Assembly: GCA_946056155.1 (NCBI GenBank) | Contig: CAMGIP010000016.1 | Span: 1 to 32,056, forward strand | Length of the DNA: 32,056 nucleotides | Source of the DNA: an uncultured Mediterranea sp. | Lineage (GTDB): Bacteria; Bacteroidota; Bacteroidia; Bacteroidales; Bacteroidaceae | Direction of reading: 5' to 3' | Part shown: piece after piece, positions 1 through 9,214 of the stretch | Layout: each line of letters opens with the position of its first letter | Numbering within the stretch: position 1 is the first letter of the stretch | Program-made: the position numbers and the translations under genes | The notes under the pieces: model-generated | The model's database searches: none | Told to the model about the DNA's origin: nothing | Seen by the model: only the letters and a program-made list of their open reading frames with translations

Positions 1-8
1 CAAACTGT

Positions 9-1346
9 ATGTTGAAGACATTTTCAATTGGTGGTGTTCATCCACAAGAAAATAAGCTTTCAGCCCATCAGCCCATTGTGAAGGCCGAGATACCCCAAAA
101 GGCGGTTATTCTGCTCGGACAGCACATCGGTGCACCGGCCAAACCTATTGTGGCCAAAGGTGATGTGGTGAAAGTGGGTACGAAGATTGCCGAACCCGGT
201 GGCTTCGTTTCAGCTGCCATCCACTCTTCTGTAAGTGGTAAGGTGGCCAAGATTGATACGATTGTTGACGCCAGCGGATATGCTAAACCTGCCATCTTCA
301 TCGATGTAGAGGGTGACGAATGGGAAGAGAGCATCGACCGTTCGGAAACGTTGGTCAAGGAGTGTAACCTCACGCCTGAAGAGATTGTCAAGAAGATTGC
401 TGATGCCGGTATTGTAGGTATGGGTGGTGCCTGCTTCCCCACTCAGGTGAAGCTTTGTCCTCCTCCTGCTTTCAAGGCCGAATGTGTGATTATCAATGCC
501 GTAGAGTGTGAACCTTATCTTACTGCTGACCACCAGCTGATGCTGGAACATGCCGAGGAAATCATGGTGGGTGTAACCATCCTGATGAAGGCTGTGAAGG
601 TCAATAAGGCATTCATCGGTATTGAGAACAATAAGCCTGATGCTATCCAGCTGATGACTAAGGTGGCTGCTGCATATCCTGGCATTGAGGTTGTCCCCCT
701 GAAAGTACAATATCCGCAAGGCGGTGAGAAACAGTTGATTGATGCAGTAATCAATCGTCAGGTAGCTGCCGGTGCACTTCCTATCTCTACTGGTGCCGTA
801 GTGCAGAATGTGGGTACTGCCTTTGCTGTATATCAGGCTGTGCAGAAGAACAAGCCCCTCTTTGAACGCGTCATCAGCGTGACTGGTAAGTCGCTGGCTC
901 GTCCCTCCAACTTCTTGGCTCGTATCGGTACTCCGATGAAGCAGCTGATTGATGCTTGCGGCGGTCTGCCCGAGGATACCGGCAAGGTAATCGGCGGTGG
1001 CCCGATGATGGGTAAGGCATTGGTCAACACCGATGTACCTACCGCCAAAGGTAGCTCTGGTATCCTTATTATGAACGATAAGGAGGCCCGTCGTGGTGAG
1101 ATGCAGCCCTGTATCCGTTGTGCTAAGTGTGTAGGTGCCTGCCCCATGGGTCTGGAACCCTTCCTGCTGGCCACGGTATCATCGCTGGGCGATTTTGAGA
1201 AAGTTGAGAAAGAAGATATCATGTCATGTATCGAGTGTGGCTCATGCCAGTTCACCTGTCCTTCCAACCGTCCGTTGCTCGACTATATCCGTTTAGGCAA
1301 GGGCAAGGTAGGTGCTATGATACGTGCGCGTCAAGCCAAAAAATAA
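9..1346 (+). CDS. rnfC: Electron transport complex subunit RnfC
   Basis: ORF 445 aa; N-terminal FSIGGVHPQENK, C-terminal two 4Fe-4S motifs (CIRCAKCVGACP, CIECGSCQFTCP); followed by rnfD/G/E/A. Confidence 0.96.
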   Translation: MLKTFSIGGVHPQENKLSAHQPIVKAEIPQKAVILLGQHIGAPAKPIVAKGDVVKVGTKIAEPGGFVSAAIHSSVSGKVAKIDTIVDASGYAKPAIFIDVEGDEWEESIDRSETLVKECNLTPEEIVKKIADAGIVGMGGACFPTQVKLCPPPAFKAECVIINAVECEPYLTADHQLMLEHAEEIMVGVTILMKAVKVNKAFIGIENNKPDAIQLMTKVAAAYPGIEVVPLKVQYPQGGEKQLIDAVINRQVAAGALPISTGAVVQNVGTAFAVYQAVQKNKPLFERVISVTGKSLARPSNFLARIGTPMKQLIDACGGLPEDTGKVIGGGPMMGKALVNTDVPTAKGSSGILIMNDKEARRGEMQPCIRCAKCVGACPMGLEPFLLATVSSLGDFEKVEKEDIMSCIECGSCQFTCPSNRPLLDYIRLGKGKVGAMIRARQAKK

Positions 1347-1352
1347 CGCAAT

Positions 1353-2345
1353 ATGAATAAGTTAATCGTTTCCCTCTCACCCCATGTACATGGCGGTGAC
1401 AGCGTGAAGAAAAATATGTATGGCGTGCTGATAGCCCTGCTGCCTGCTTTTCTTGTATCGCTTTTGTTCTTCGGACTGGGAGCTCTGCTGGTAACCCTTG
1501 TTTCGGTGGTTTCCTGCGTCTTCTTCGAATGGGCTATCTGCACCTTCATCATGAAGAAGGAGACCTGTACCATCACCGATGGTTCTGCCATCATCACCGG
1601 CGTACTCCTGGCCTTCAATGTCCCCTCCAACCTGCCGCTTTGGATTGTAGTTATCGGAGCCCTGTTTGCCATCGGCGTAGTTAAGCTCTCCTTCGGTGGT
1701 CTGGGTTGTAACCTCTTCAACCCTGCATTGGCAGCCCGTGCCTTCCTGCTCCTCTCTTTCCCAGTGCAGATGACCACTTGGCCTCTTGTAGGACAGTACA
1801 CCGCTTTGGTGGATGTAGAGACCGGTGCCACTCCACTTGGTATCATGGCCGGAGTCCTCAACGGTGCTCCCGGAGCCAGCCTCAGTCAGCTTCCTTCAGC
1901 CATGCAACTCTTTATGGGTCAGTGTGGCGGATGTTTGGGTGAAGTGAGTGCTCTGGCTCTTCTGATTGGTCTGGGTTACATGCTTTGGAAGAAGATCATC
2001 ACTTGGCATATTCCCGTTTCTATTCTGGTTACGGTATTTGTGTTCTCCGGTATCATGTGGCTGGTCAACAGTGACCTCTACGCTGATCCGTTGACTCATC
2101 TGCTCTCCGGTGGTCTTCTGCTCGGTGCCATCTTTATGGCTACAGACTATGTCACCTCACCGATGAACCACCGCGGTATGCTGGTCTATGGTGTCTGCAT
2201 CGGTCTGCTCACGGTAGTCATTCGTCTGTTTGGTGCATATCCCGAAGGTATGTCTTTTGCCATTCTGATCATGAATGCCTTTACTCCGCTTATCAATACA
2301 TATATTAAACCAAAACGCTTTGGGGAGGTAGCGAAGAAAAAATGA
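1353..2345 (+). CDS. rnfD: Electron transport complex subunit RnfD
   Basis: 330 aa polytopic membrane protein with the SPHVHGGDSVKKNMYGVLIALLPA opening typical of RnfD/NqrB; position in the operon. Confidence 0.96.
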   Translation: MNKLIVSLSPHVHGGDSVKKNMYGVLIALLPAFLVSLLFFGLGALLVTLVSVVSCVFFEWAICTFIMKKETCTITDGSAIITGVLLAFNVPSNLPLWIVVIGALFAIGVVKLSFGGLGCNLFNPALAARAFLLLSFPVQMTTWPLVGQYTALVDVETGATPLGIMAGVLNGAPGASLSQLPSAMQLFMGQCGGCLGEVSALALLIGLGYMLWKKIITWHIPVSILVTVFVFSGIMWLVNSDLYADPLTHLLSGGLLLGAIFMATDYVTSPMNHRGMLVYGVCIGLLTVVIRLFGAYPEGMSFAILIMNAFTPLINTYIKPKRFGEVAKKK

Positions 2346-3001
2346 AAAAGTTAGAATCATCTTTGACCAATATGTTGCTGGTGCTGACGGGTGTCACTAT
2401 GGTCTCCGTCGCCCTGCTGGCTTATGTGAATGAACTCACGAAAGGCCCTATTGCTGAAGCTAATGCCAAGGCGTTGAGCGCTGCCGTTCAGGCCGTGGTT
2501 CCCGGTTTTGACAATGACCCCATTGCCGAGAAGCGTATGCAGGCTGTGGGTGACAAGGAGTTTGCTGTCTATCCCGCTACGAAGGAGGGTAACTTCATTG
2601 GCGCTGCCGTTGAAGCCACTTCCAACGGTTTTGGTGGTGAACTGAAGGTGCTTGTCGGCTTTGATGCCGAGGGCAAGATTATCGACTATTCTTTGCTCCA
2701 GCATGCCGAGACTCCGGGCTTAGGTTCTAAGGCGGTGGATTGGTTTAAGAAGGGAGGCAAGGGGGATATCACCGGTATGAATCCCGGTGACGCTGAACTC
2801 AAAGTGAGCAAGGATGGTGGTCAGGTGAATGCCATTACCGCTTCAACCATCACTTCGCGTGCCTTCCTGGCTGCAGTCAATGCTGCTTACAATGCATACG
2901 CAGGTCAGCACACCGACGGCAATTCCGGTGCTACCCCCAAGGTGGAACAGGAGTGTGCCGGTGAAGAAGCCCCTGCTGAAGCTACTACAGTTAACGAATA
3001 A
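2342..3001 (+). CDS. rnfG: Electron transport complex subunit RnfG (FMN-binding)
   Basis: 219 aa, one N-terminal TM segment, FMN-binding motif region (DAITASTITSRAF-like: NAITASTITSRAFLAAVN); overlaps rnfD by 4 nt (ATGA). Confidence 0.95.
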   Translation: MKKLESSLTNMLLVLTGVTMVSVALLAYVNELTKGPIAEANAKALSAAVQAVVPGFDNDPIAEKRMQAVGDKEFAVYPATKEGNFIGAAVEATSNGFGGELKVLVGFDAEGKIIDYSLLQHAETPGLGSKAVDWFKKGGKGDITGMNPGDAELKVSKDGGQVNAITASTITSRAFLAAVNAAYNAYAGQHTDGNSGATPKVEQECAGEEAPAEATTVNE

Positions 3002-3018
3002 AGAAAGGAGTAGAAGAT

Positions 3019-3603
3019 ATGAACAACTTTAAAGTATTGATGAATGGTATCATCAAGGAGAACCCCATCTTTGTGCTTCTCCTCGGTATGTGTCCTACGT
3101 TAGGTACTACCTCGTCGGCCCTTAACGGTATGAGCATGGGTCTGGCTACGATGTTTGTGCTCATCTGCTCCAATGTCGTAATCTCAGCCATCAAGAACCT
3201 GATTCCCGACATGGTGCGTATTCCCTCTTATATCGTCGTGATTGCCTCGTTTGTAACCCTGCTGCAGATGGTGATGCAGGCCTTTGTTCCCGATCTGTAT
3301 GCCACATTGGGTCTGTTTATTCCCCTGATTGTGGTGAACTGTATCGTGCTGGGTCGTGCAGAAGCCTTTGCTGCGAAGAACAATCCGCTGGCCTCTATGT
3401 TCGACGGTATCGGTATGGGTCTTGGATTCACTATTGCCCTGACGCTGCTGGGTGCTACCCGTGAGCTGCTCGGTACAGGTAAGATCTTCGGATTGAGCCT
3501 CTTCCCCGAGGATTACGGTATGCTGCTCTTTGTGCTGGCTCCCGGTGCTTTCATTGCCTTAGGTTACCTGATTGCTTTGGTCAACTCGCTCAAGAAAGCC
3601 TGA
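3019..3603 (+). CDS. rnfE: Electron transport complex subunit RnfE
   Basis: 194 aa; KVLMNGIIKENPIFVLLLGMCPTLGTTSSALNG is characteristic of RnfE/NqrD. Confidence 0.96.
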   Translation: MNNFKVLMNGIIKENPIFVLLLGMCPTLGTTSSALNGMSMGLATMFVLICSNVVISAIKNLIPDMVRIPSYIVVIASFVTLLQMVMQAFVPDLYATLGLFIPLIVVNCIVLGRAEAFAAKNNPLASMFDGIGMGLGFTIALTLLGATRELLGTGKIFGLSLFPEDYGMLLFVLAPGAFIALGYLIALVNSLKKA

Positions 3604-3641
3604 TGGCCCCATTTACTAACGAATAAATAAAGTAGAACAGT

Positions 3642-4217
3642 ATGGAATATATACTTATCTTTATATCCGCCATCTTTGTGAACAACGTTGTGTTGTCACA
3701 GTTCCTGGGTATCTGTCCCTTCCTCGGCGTTTCCAAGAAAGTGGATACAGCATTGGGTATGTCGGCTGCAGTAGCATTTGTGCTGACACTGGCCACTATT
3801 GTTACCTTCCTGATTCAGCACTACGTGCTCAACGCGTTTGACCTGCAGTATCTGCAGACCATCACTTTCATTTTGGTGATAGCCTCTTTGGTGCAGATGG
3901 TGGAGATTATCCTCAAGAAAGTCTCTCCCGCTCTCTATCAGGCATTGGGCGTCTTCCTGCCGCTGATTACCACTAACTGCTGTGTGCTGGGTGTGGCTAT
4001 CTTGGTGATCCAGAAAGATTTTGATTTGCTGACAGGTGTGGTTTACGCCTTTTCTACCGCTCTCGGTTTCGGTTTGGCACTGACCGTCTTTGCCGGCTTG
4101 CGTGAACAACTCAGTCTGGTTAAAGTTCCCAAGGGAATGCAGGGTACTCCGATCACCCTGATTACAGCCGGTCTGCTGGCTATGGCCTTCATGGGCTTCT
4201 CTGGTGTAGTGAAGTAA
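3642..4217 (+). CDS. rnfA: Electron transport complex subunit RnfA
   Basis: 191 aa; FVNNVVLSQFLGICPFLGVSKKVDTALGM is characteristic of RnfA/NqrE. Confidence 0.96.
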   Translation: MEYILIFISAIFVNNVVLSQFLGICPFLGVSKKVDTALGMSAAVAFVLTLATIVTFLIQHYVLNAFDLQYLQTITFILVIASLVQMVEIILKKVSPALYQALGVFLPLITTNCCVLGVAILVIQKDFDLLTGVVYAFSTALGFGLALTVFAGLREQLSLVKVPKGMQGTPITLITAGLLAMAFMGFSGVVK

Positions 4218-4236
4218 TTATCACATAAAATCTATA

Positions 4237-4295
4237 GGGTGGATGCCTATTACCATAAATTATGGTAAAAATTGGGTGCATCCACCCTTTTTTTT
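4237..4295 (+). terminator. Rho-independent-type terminator after rnfA with nested hairpin
   Basis: GGGTGGATGC (4237-4246) pairs with GCATCCACCC (4278-4287), followed by a T run; an inner stem TACCATA/TATGGTA (4251-4257/4261-4267) is nested inside. Confidence 0.85.
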
Positions 4296-4327
4296 GTTTT
4301 TTCGTGCATGGTTCGCCAAAAAATAGC

Positions 4328-4335
4328 TATATTTG
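4328..4335 (+). promoter_or_regulatory. Bacteroides-type -7 element (TATATTTG) for galE
   Basis: Matches TAnnTTTG, 35 nt upstream of the galE ATG at 4370; -33 element not clear. Confidence 0.6.
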
Positions 4336-4369
4336 CGCGAAATATCTAATTAATAACCTAAATTCCATC

Positions 4370-5401
4370 ATGGATAGAATCTTAGTAACAGGCGGAACCG
4401 GCTATATCGGTTCACATACCGTGGTCGAACTGCAGCAGGCAGGCTACGAAGTGGTCATCATTGACAATCTCTCCAATTCGAGTGCCGATGTAGTGGACAA
4501 CATTGAAAAAATCTCTGGTGTACGTCCGGCTTTTGTTAAACTGGATTGTTTGGATTTTGACGGACTCAAGGCCGTATTCGAAGAATACAAAGGTATCAAG
4601 GCTATCATTCACTTTGCAGCCAGCAAGGCTGTAGGTGAGTCAGTGCAGAAACCGTTGCTCTACTATCGCAACAACCTGGTTTCTCTGATTAATCTCTTGG
4701 AGCTGATGCCGCAGTATGGAGTGGAGGGTATCGTATTCTCTTCTTCTTGCACGGTATATGGCCAGCCCGATATACTGCCCGTAACAGAGGAGGCTCCCAT
4801 TAAGAAGGCTGAGTCACCCTATGGCAATACGAAGCAGATTAATGAAGAGATTGTTCGTGATACAGTAGCTTCAGGTGCCCCGATCAATGCTATCCTGCTT
4901 CGCTATTTCAACCCCATTGGAGCACATCCGACTGCACTGCTCGGCGAGTTGCCTAACGGTGTCCCGCAGAATCTGATTCCTTATCTCACTCAGACAGCCA
5001 TCGGTATCCGTGAGAAACTGAGTGTATTTGGTGATGATTACGATACGCCTGACGGATCATGCATCCGCGACTTCATTAATGTGGTTGATTTGGCTAAGGC
5101 ACATGTGGTAGCCATCAGTCGTATTCTGGAGAAGAAACAGGATGAACAGGTGGAGGTATTCAATATCGGTACCGGACGCGGTCTCTCTGTATTGGAGTTA
5201 ATCAACGCTTTCGAGAAGGCTACTGGTGTGAAACTCAACTACCAGATTGTGGGTCGTCGTGCGGGTGACATTGAGAAGGTTTGGGCCAATCCTGAGCGTG
5301 CCAATAAGGTATTGGGATGGAAGGCTGAATCTACCATTGAGGATACCCTGCTCTCCGCTTGGAACTGGCAAAAGAAGCTGCGTGAGCGCGGCATACAGTA
5401 A
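4370..5401 (+). CDS. galE: UDP-glucose 4-epimerase GalE
   Basis: MDRILVTGGTGYIGSHTVVELQQAG Rossmann start, SSSCTVYG and YGNTKQ motifs. The ORF track starts at 4262, but the homologous N-terminus begins at 4370. Confidence 0.95.
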   Translation: MDRILVTGGTGYIGSHTVVELQQAGYEVVIIDNLSNSSADVVDNIEKISGVRPAFVKLDCLDFDGLKAVFEEYKGIKAIIHFAASKAVGESVQKPLLYYRNNLVSLINLLELMPQYGVEGIVFSSSCTVYGQPDILPVTEEAPIKKAESPYGNTKQINEEIVRDTVASGAPINAILLRYFNPIGAHPTALLGELPNGVPQNLIPYLTQTAIGIREKLSVFGDDYDTPDGSCIRDFINVVDLAKAHVVAISRILEKKQDEQVEVFNIGTGRGLSVLELINAFEKATGVKLNYQIVGRRAGDIEKVWANPERANKVLGWKAESTIEDTLLSAWNWQKKLRERGIQ

Positions 5402-5438
5402 ACAACTGCAAAAAAAATTAAATTAATATACTGTTTGG

Positions 5439-5465
5439 AACAAATTGCACTGCAATTTGTTTTAG
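5439..5465 (+). terminator. Possible galE terminator / perfect inverted repeat
   Basis: AACAAATTGCA-C-TGCAATTTGTT (11-bp arms) followed by TTAG; T tract is short. Confidence 0.4.
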
Positions 5466-5590
5466 TGTTAGTCAGTTTGGTGTTCCTAAGCCTATGTGAA
5501 TATCCTTAAGAATTGCTCTTCGCCGATGGGCGGAAAGTACAAACTGATTGCATAGTAGTTTTGTCGTGTTTTATTTTGTGTTTGTGTTGT

Positions 5591-5626
5591 AATAAGTCCT
5601 GTCGTGAGACAGGACTTATTTTTTTT
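5591..5626 (+). terminator. Strong rho-independent terminator
   Basis: Perfect 13-bp stem AATAAGTCCTGTC / GACAGGACTTATT with GTGA loop, then an 8-T run. Confidence 0.88.
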
Positions 5627-5705
5627 GTAGTGTCTCCTTCCTTTCTTAATTAATTCTATTGACTCTTTTAAATTTCAAATTAATAAAAAATAAAACCCTG
5701 TTTTG

Positions 5706-5736
5706 TTTGTTAACTAATACCAAATGCCTATATTTG
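5706..5736 (+). promoter_or_regulatory. Bacteroides-type promoter of the export/kinase operon
   Basis: TTTG (5706-5709), 19-nt spacer, TATATTTG (5729-5736). Confidence 0.75.
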
Positions 5737-5803
5737 CACGCTTCTATGTGTGAAAGTTTGAGTAATGGCATTTGAAATAATAATTTATGCGCATTTTATT
5801 AAT

Positions 5804-6601
5804 ATGATGAAGAGATTTATTTTACCCCTGTTTGCCTCGGTATTGCTTCTGTTCTCGTGCAATACCTCAAAGGAAATTCTCTATTTTCAAGACACGAAAA
5901 TCGGTGTTCCACAGGAAATCAAGACTCCCCGTGATATTACATTACTTCCTAAGGATCAGATTTCTATTGTAGTGTCAAGTAAAGACCCTCAGTTGGCCGC
6001 CCTGTTTAATCTGACTCGTGTTCAGTATCGTGCGGGGTCGTCTGACATTAGAACTGGGTCAAACAACGGAGAAATCTCTGGTTATACAATTGATGAAAAT
6101 GGGTACATTGATTTCCCCATCTTAGGCAAGCTGAAAGTGGCTGGATTGACCAAGAATGCCATAGGTGAACTGGTGAAAAAGCGTCTCGTGGAGGAGGACT
6201 TGGTTAAAGATCCGATTGTGACAGTGGAATTTATGAATCTCTACTTTTCCGCTTTAGGTGAAGTGAAATCTCCTGGCAAATATAGCATTTCAAAAGATAA
6301 GATTACGCTGCTTGAGGCCATCAGTATGGCGGGTGATCTTACTATTTTCGGACGCAGAGACTCTATCTACGTGATTCGTGAGGAGAACGGCCAGCGTATT
6401 ACGCACAGTGTAGATATTCGTTCGGATGCCATGTTTGATTCGCCTGTTTACTATCTTAAACAGAATGATGTAGTTTATGTGAAGCCTAACAAAGTACGTG
6501 CTGGTCAGTCCACCATCAATGAGAATAGCATGAAGTCTGTATCTATGTGGCTTACCGTATGCTCTTTCCTGACCTCTTTAGGCGTACTCTTCTTTAAATA
6601 A
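5804..6601 (+). CDS. Polysaccharide biosynthesis/export lipoprotein (Wza-like)
   Basis: Lipoprotein signal MMKRFILPLFASVLLLFSC, SLBB/poly-export style domains (DENGYIDFPILGKLKVAGLT; GEVKSPGKYSI). ORF track start is 5765; starts at 5804 or 5807 fit the signal peptide better. Confidence 0.9.
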   Translation: MMKRFILPLFASVLLLFSCNTSKEILYFQDTKIGVPQEIKTPRDITLLPKDQISIVVSSKDPQLAALFNLTRVQYRAGSSDIRTGSNNGEISGYTIDENGYIDFPILGKLKVAGLTKNAIGELVKKRLVEEDLVKDPIVTVEFMNLYFSALGEVKSPGKYSISKDKITLLEAISMAGDLTIFGRRDSIYVIREENGQRITHSVDIRSDAMFDSPVYYLKQNDVVYVKPNKVRAGQSTINENSMKSVSMWLTVCSFLTSLGVLFFK

Positions 6602-6663
6602 CCGATGACTTGAACAACGTGTAAAGTGTCCCTATAGCTTTACAGCCAATAAACGTACATATT

Positions 6664-9159
6664 ATGACAGAAACTAAGACAACAGTCACCAAACCGGCTG
6701 ACGACTTCATGCAGATTCAAGAGCTTGTGGGTATGTTCTTGCCCCGTTGGCATTGGTTCGTAGCCTCCCTTTTCCTCGTTTTAGGTTTGGCTTTCTTCTA
6801 TTTGATGAAGACGACCCCAATCTATACCCGTACAGCTACTATCGTTATCAAAGAGGATTCGAAAGGTGGTTCCTCTATCAATGGCATGAGTGATTTTGCG
6901 GATATGGGTATCTTCAAATCCAACACTAATATTAACAATGAACTGCTCACACTGAAATCTCCCACACTGATGACTGATGTGGTGAAGCGCCTGAACTTGA
7001 ATGAAACTTATACCATGAGACAAGGGTTGAAGCGCATCGGACTCTACAAAGCCAATCCCGTGGTGGTAAACTATCGAGACAAGGTAGATCAACCGCTGAG
7101 TTTTACCATTCATTTTGATTCGGAGAACTCCTTTACGCTCTCTGACTTTGTTATCATGGGTGAAGATTCAGAAGAGACTTACACTGGTCAATTCAATGAT
7201 ACTATTGCTACCTCGATTGGTGTAATTTCGTTGTTGCCCACTTCTCATTTGAACGAATCCTTTATTGATAAGTCAATCCGTTATAGCCGAGGTGGCATAT
7301 CCAATTATGCAGATGCCTACTGCCAGGCTCTTCGCGTAGAACTGGGAACTAAGGAATCTACGGTTATTAATTTGAGTATTGACGATGCCTCTATTCAGAA
7401 GGCTGAAGACATATTGAACACCTTGATAGAGGTTTATAACGAACGGTGGATTCAGGACAAGAACCAGATTGCAGTCAGTACTTCGCTCTTTATCGGTGAC
7501 CGTCTGAATGTGATTGAACGTGAACTGGGACACGTCGATGAGAATATCTCCAGCTACAAGAGTCAGAACCTCTTGCCTGACGTTCAGGCTGCTTCCAGTC
7601 TTTATATGGCACAATCGGCTGAGAACAAGAAACAGTTGCTTGTGCTCAACGATCAGCTCAGTACGGCTAAATATATTCGTGGAGAGCTGAATCATAAGGA
7701 TATGAGCCAGACTCTGCCTACCAACTCCGGACTCGCCAGCGGCAATATCGAGGGTCAGATAGGTGAGTATAACAACATGGTGATTGAGCGTAATCGTCTC
7801 ATTGCCAACAGTAGTGAGAAGAACCCCTTGGTAGTAGATTTGTCTAATGCGCTGAACACCATGAAGCGCACCATCATCCAGTCGTTGGACAACTTGATTG
7901 TCTCCATCAATACGCAGATTCGTAGTATCACACAACAGGAGGCTGCTACAACCAGCCAGTTGGCTTCTAACCCTAACCAGGCTAAGTACTTGCTCTCTGT
8001 AGAACGTCAGCAGAAGGTGAAGGAGCAACTTTATCTCTACCTGTTGCAGAAGCGTGAGGAGAACGAACTTTCTCAGGCTTTCACTGCCTATAATACCCGT
8101 GTCATCACGGCACCGCGCGGCAGCATGGCTCCTACGGCTCCGCGACGCATGAATATCCTCCTCATTGCCTTTGCACTTGGCTTGCTCGGTCCGGGTCTGA
8201 TTATCTACATGCAGGAAACGATGAATACCAAACTTCGTGGCCGTAAGGATTTGGAGAATCTCTCTATTCCCATTATCGGTGAGATTCCGCAATATCTCAA
8301 ACATCACAGGCATTTCAAGTTTACGGACATCTTCACGGCTGAGTTTTATACCGTGGCTTACTTCAAGGAGCGTTTCTTTACAACGAAAGCAAAGAACGTG
8401 CTGCGCATGACCGATACATTGGTAAAGGAGGGCAAGCGTGATATTATTAATGAGGCGTTCCGCGTGCTCCGCTCCAACATGGACTTTATGATCAATAAGG
8501 AAGAGCATCAGAATGTGATTGTCATCACCTCGTTCAATCCGGGTTCAGGTAAGTCATTCCTCACGGTGAACATTGCACTCAGTTATGCCATCAAGCACAA
8601 GAAGGTGTTGCTGATTGACGGTGACCTTCGCCACGGTTCTACTTCACAGTATGTGGATTCACCCAAGTTGGGCCTGAGTGAGTATCTCAACGGACACTCT
8701 GATAATATCCAGCAGTATTTCGTGGTGGATAAGAAGTACAGCAATCTGCATGTGCTGCCTATTGGTAAGATTCCCCCCAATCCGACTGAACTGCTGGAAA
8801 ACGGCCGCTTCGGTACCTTAGTAGAACAACTGCGGAGTGAATATGACCTTATTCTCATTGACTGTCCGCCTATTGATATCGTGGCCGATACTCAGATTAT
8901 TGAGAAGTATGCCGATCGTTCCATCTTCGTGGTACGTGCAGGCTTGCTTGACCGTGCGATGTTGCCCGAACTGGAGAGCATCTATCAGGAGAAGCGTTTC
9001 AAGAACCTCAGCTTGATTCTGAACGGTACAGAGAGTGCAGGTGGGCGCTATGCTTATCGGTACGGATACAGATATGGATATCGCTACGGGTATCGCTACG
9101 GGTATCGCTACGGTTACCATGCCAATTCCTATTATGGTAATGAGGATGACGAGGCGTAA
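6664..9159 (+). CDS. Polysaccharide co-polymerase / BY-type tyrosine autokinase (Wzc-like)
   Basis: 831 aa; N-terminal Wzz-like domain, C-terminal Walker A FNPGSGKSFLTVNIA, Walker A' VLLIDGDLR, Walker B LILIDCPPI; Tyr-rich C-terminal tail. Confidence 0.95.
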   Translation: MTETKTTVTKPADDFMQIQELVGMFLPRWHWFVASLFLVLGLAFFYLMKTTPIYTRTATIVIKEDSKGGSSINGMSDFADMGIFKSNTNINNELLTLKSPTLMTDVVKRLNLNETYTMRQGLKRIGLYKANPVVVNYRDKVDQPLSFTIHFDSENSFTLSDFVIMGEDSEETYTGQFNDTIATSIGVISLLPTSHLNESFIDKSIRYSRGGISNYADAYCQALRVELGTKESTVINLSIDDASIQKAEDILNTLIEVYNERWIQDKNQIAVSTSLFIGDRLNVIERELGHVDENISSYKSQNLLPDVQAASSLYMAQSAENKKQLLVLNDQLSTAKYIRGELNHKDMSQTLPTNSGLASGNIEGQIGEYNNMVIERNRLIANSSEKNPLVVDLSNALNTMKRTIIQSLDNLIVSINTQIRSITQQEAATTSQLASNPNQAKYLLSVERQQKVKEQLYLYLLQKREENELSQAFTAYNTRVITAPRGSMAPTAPRRMNILLIAFALGLLGPGLIIYMQETMNTKLRGRKDLENLSIPIIGEIPQYLKHHRHFKFTDIFTAEFYTVAYFKERFFTTKAKNVLRMTDTLVKEGKRDIINEAFRVLRSNMDFMINKEEHQNVIVITSFNPGSGKSFLTVNIALSYAIKHKKVLLIDGDLRHGSTSQYVDSPKLGLSEYLNGHSDNIQQYFVVDKKYSNLHVLPIGKIPPNPTELLENGRFGTLVEQLRSEYDLILIDCPPIDIVADTQIIEKYADRSIFVVRAGLLDRAMLPELESIYQEKRFKNLSLILNGTESAGGRYAYRYGYRYGYRYGYRYGYRYGYHANSYYGNEDDEA
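9055..9114 (+). repeat. In-frame 12-bp tandem repeat (5 units) encoding (YRYG)n
   Basis: Units TATCGGTACGGA, TACAGATATGGA, TATCGCTACGGG, TATCGCTACGGG, TATCGCTACGGT; period 12 nt keeps frame. Confidence 0.95.
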
Positions 9160-9214
9160 GAAATGAGAATAGTAAAGCAGGTATAACTCGTAACATCTGA
9201 TTTTATACTATAGT

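Noticed and set aside
7273-8508. 411-aa minus-strand ORF
   Set aside because: Antisense to the Wzc-like kinase; no supporting motifs.
9055-9114. CRISPR or VNTR outside coding sequence
   Set aside because: The repeat is in frame within the kinase C-terminus with no spacers; it is a coding repeat.
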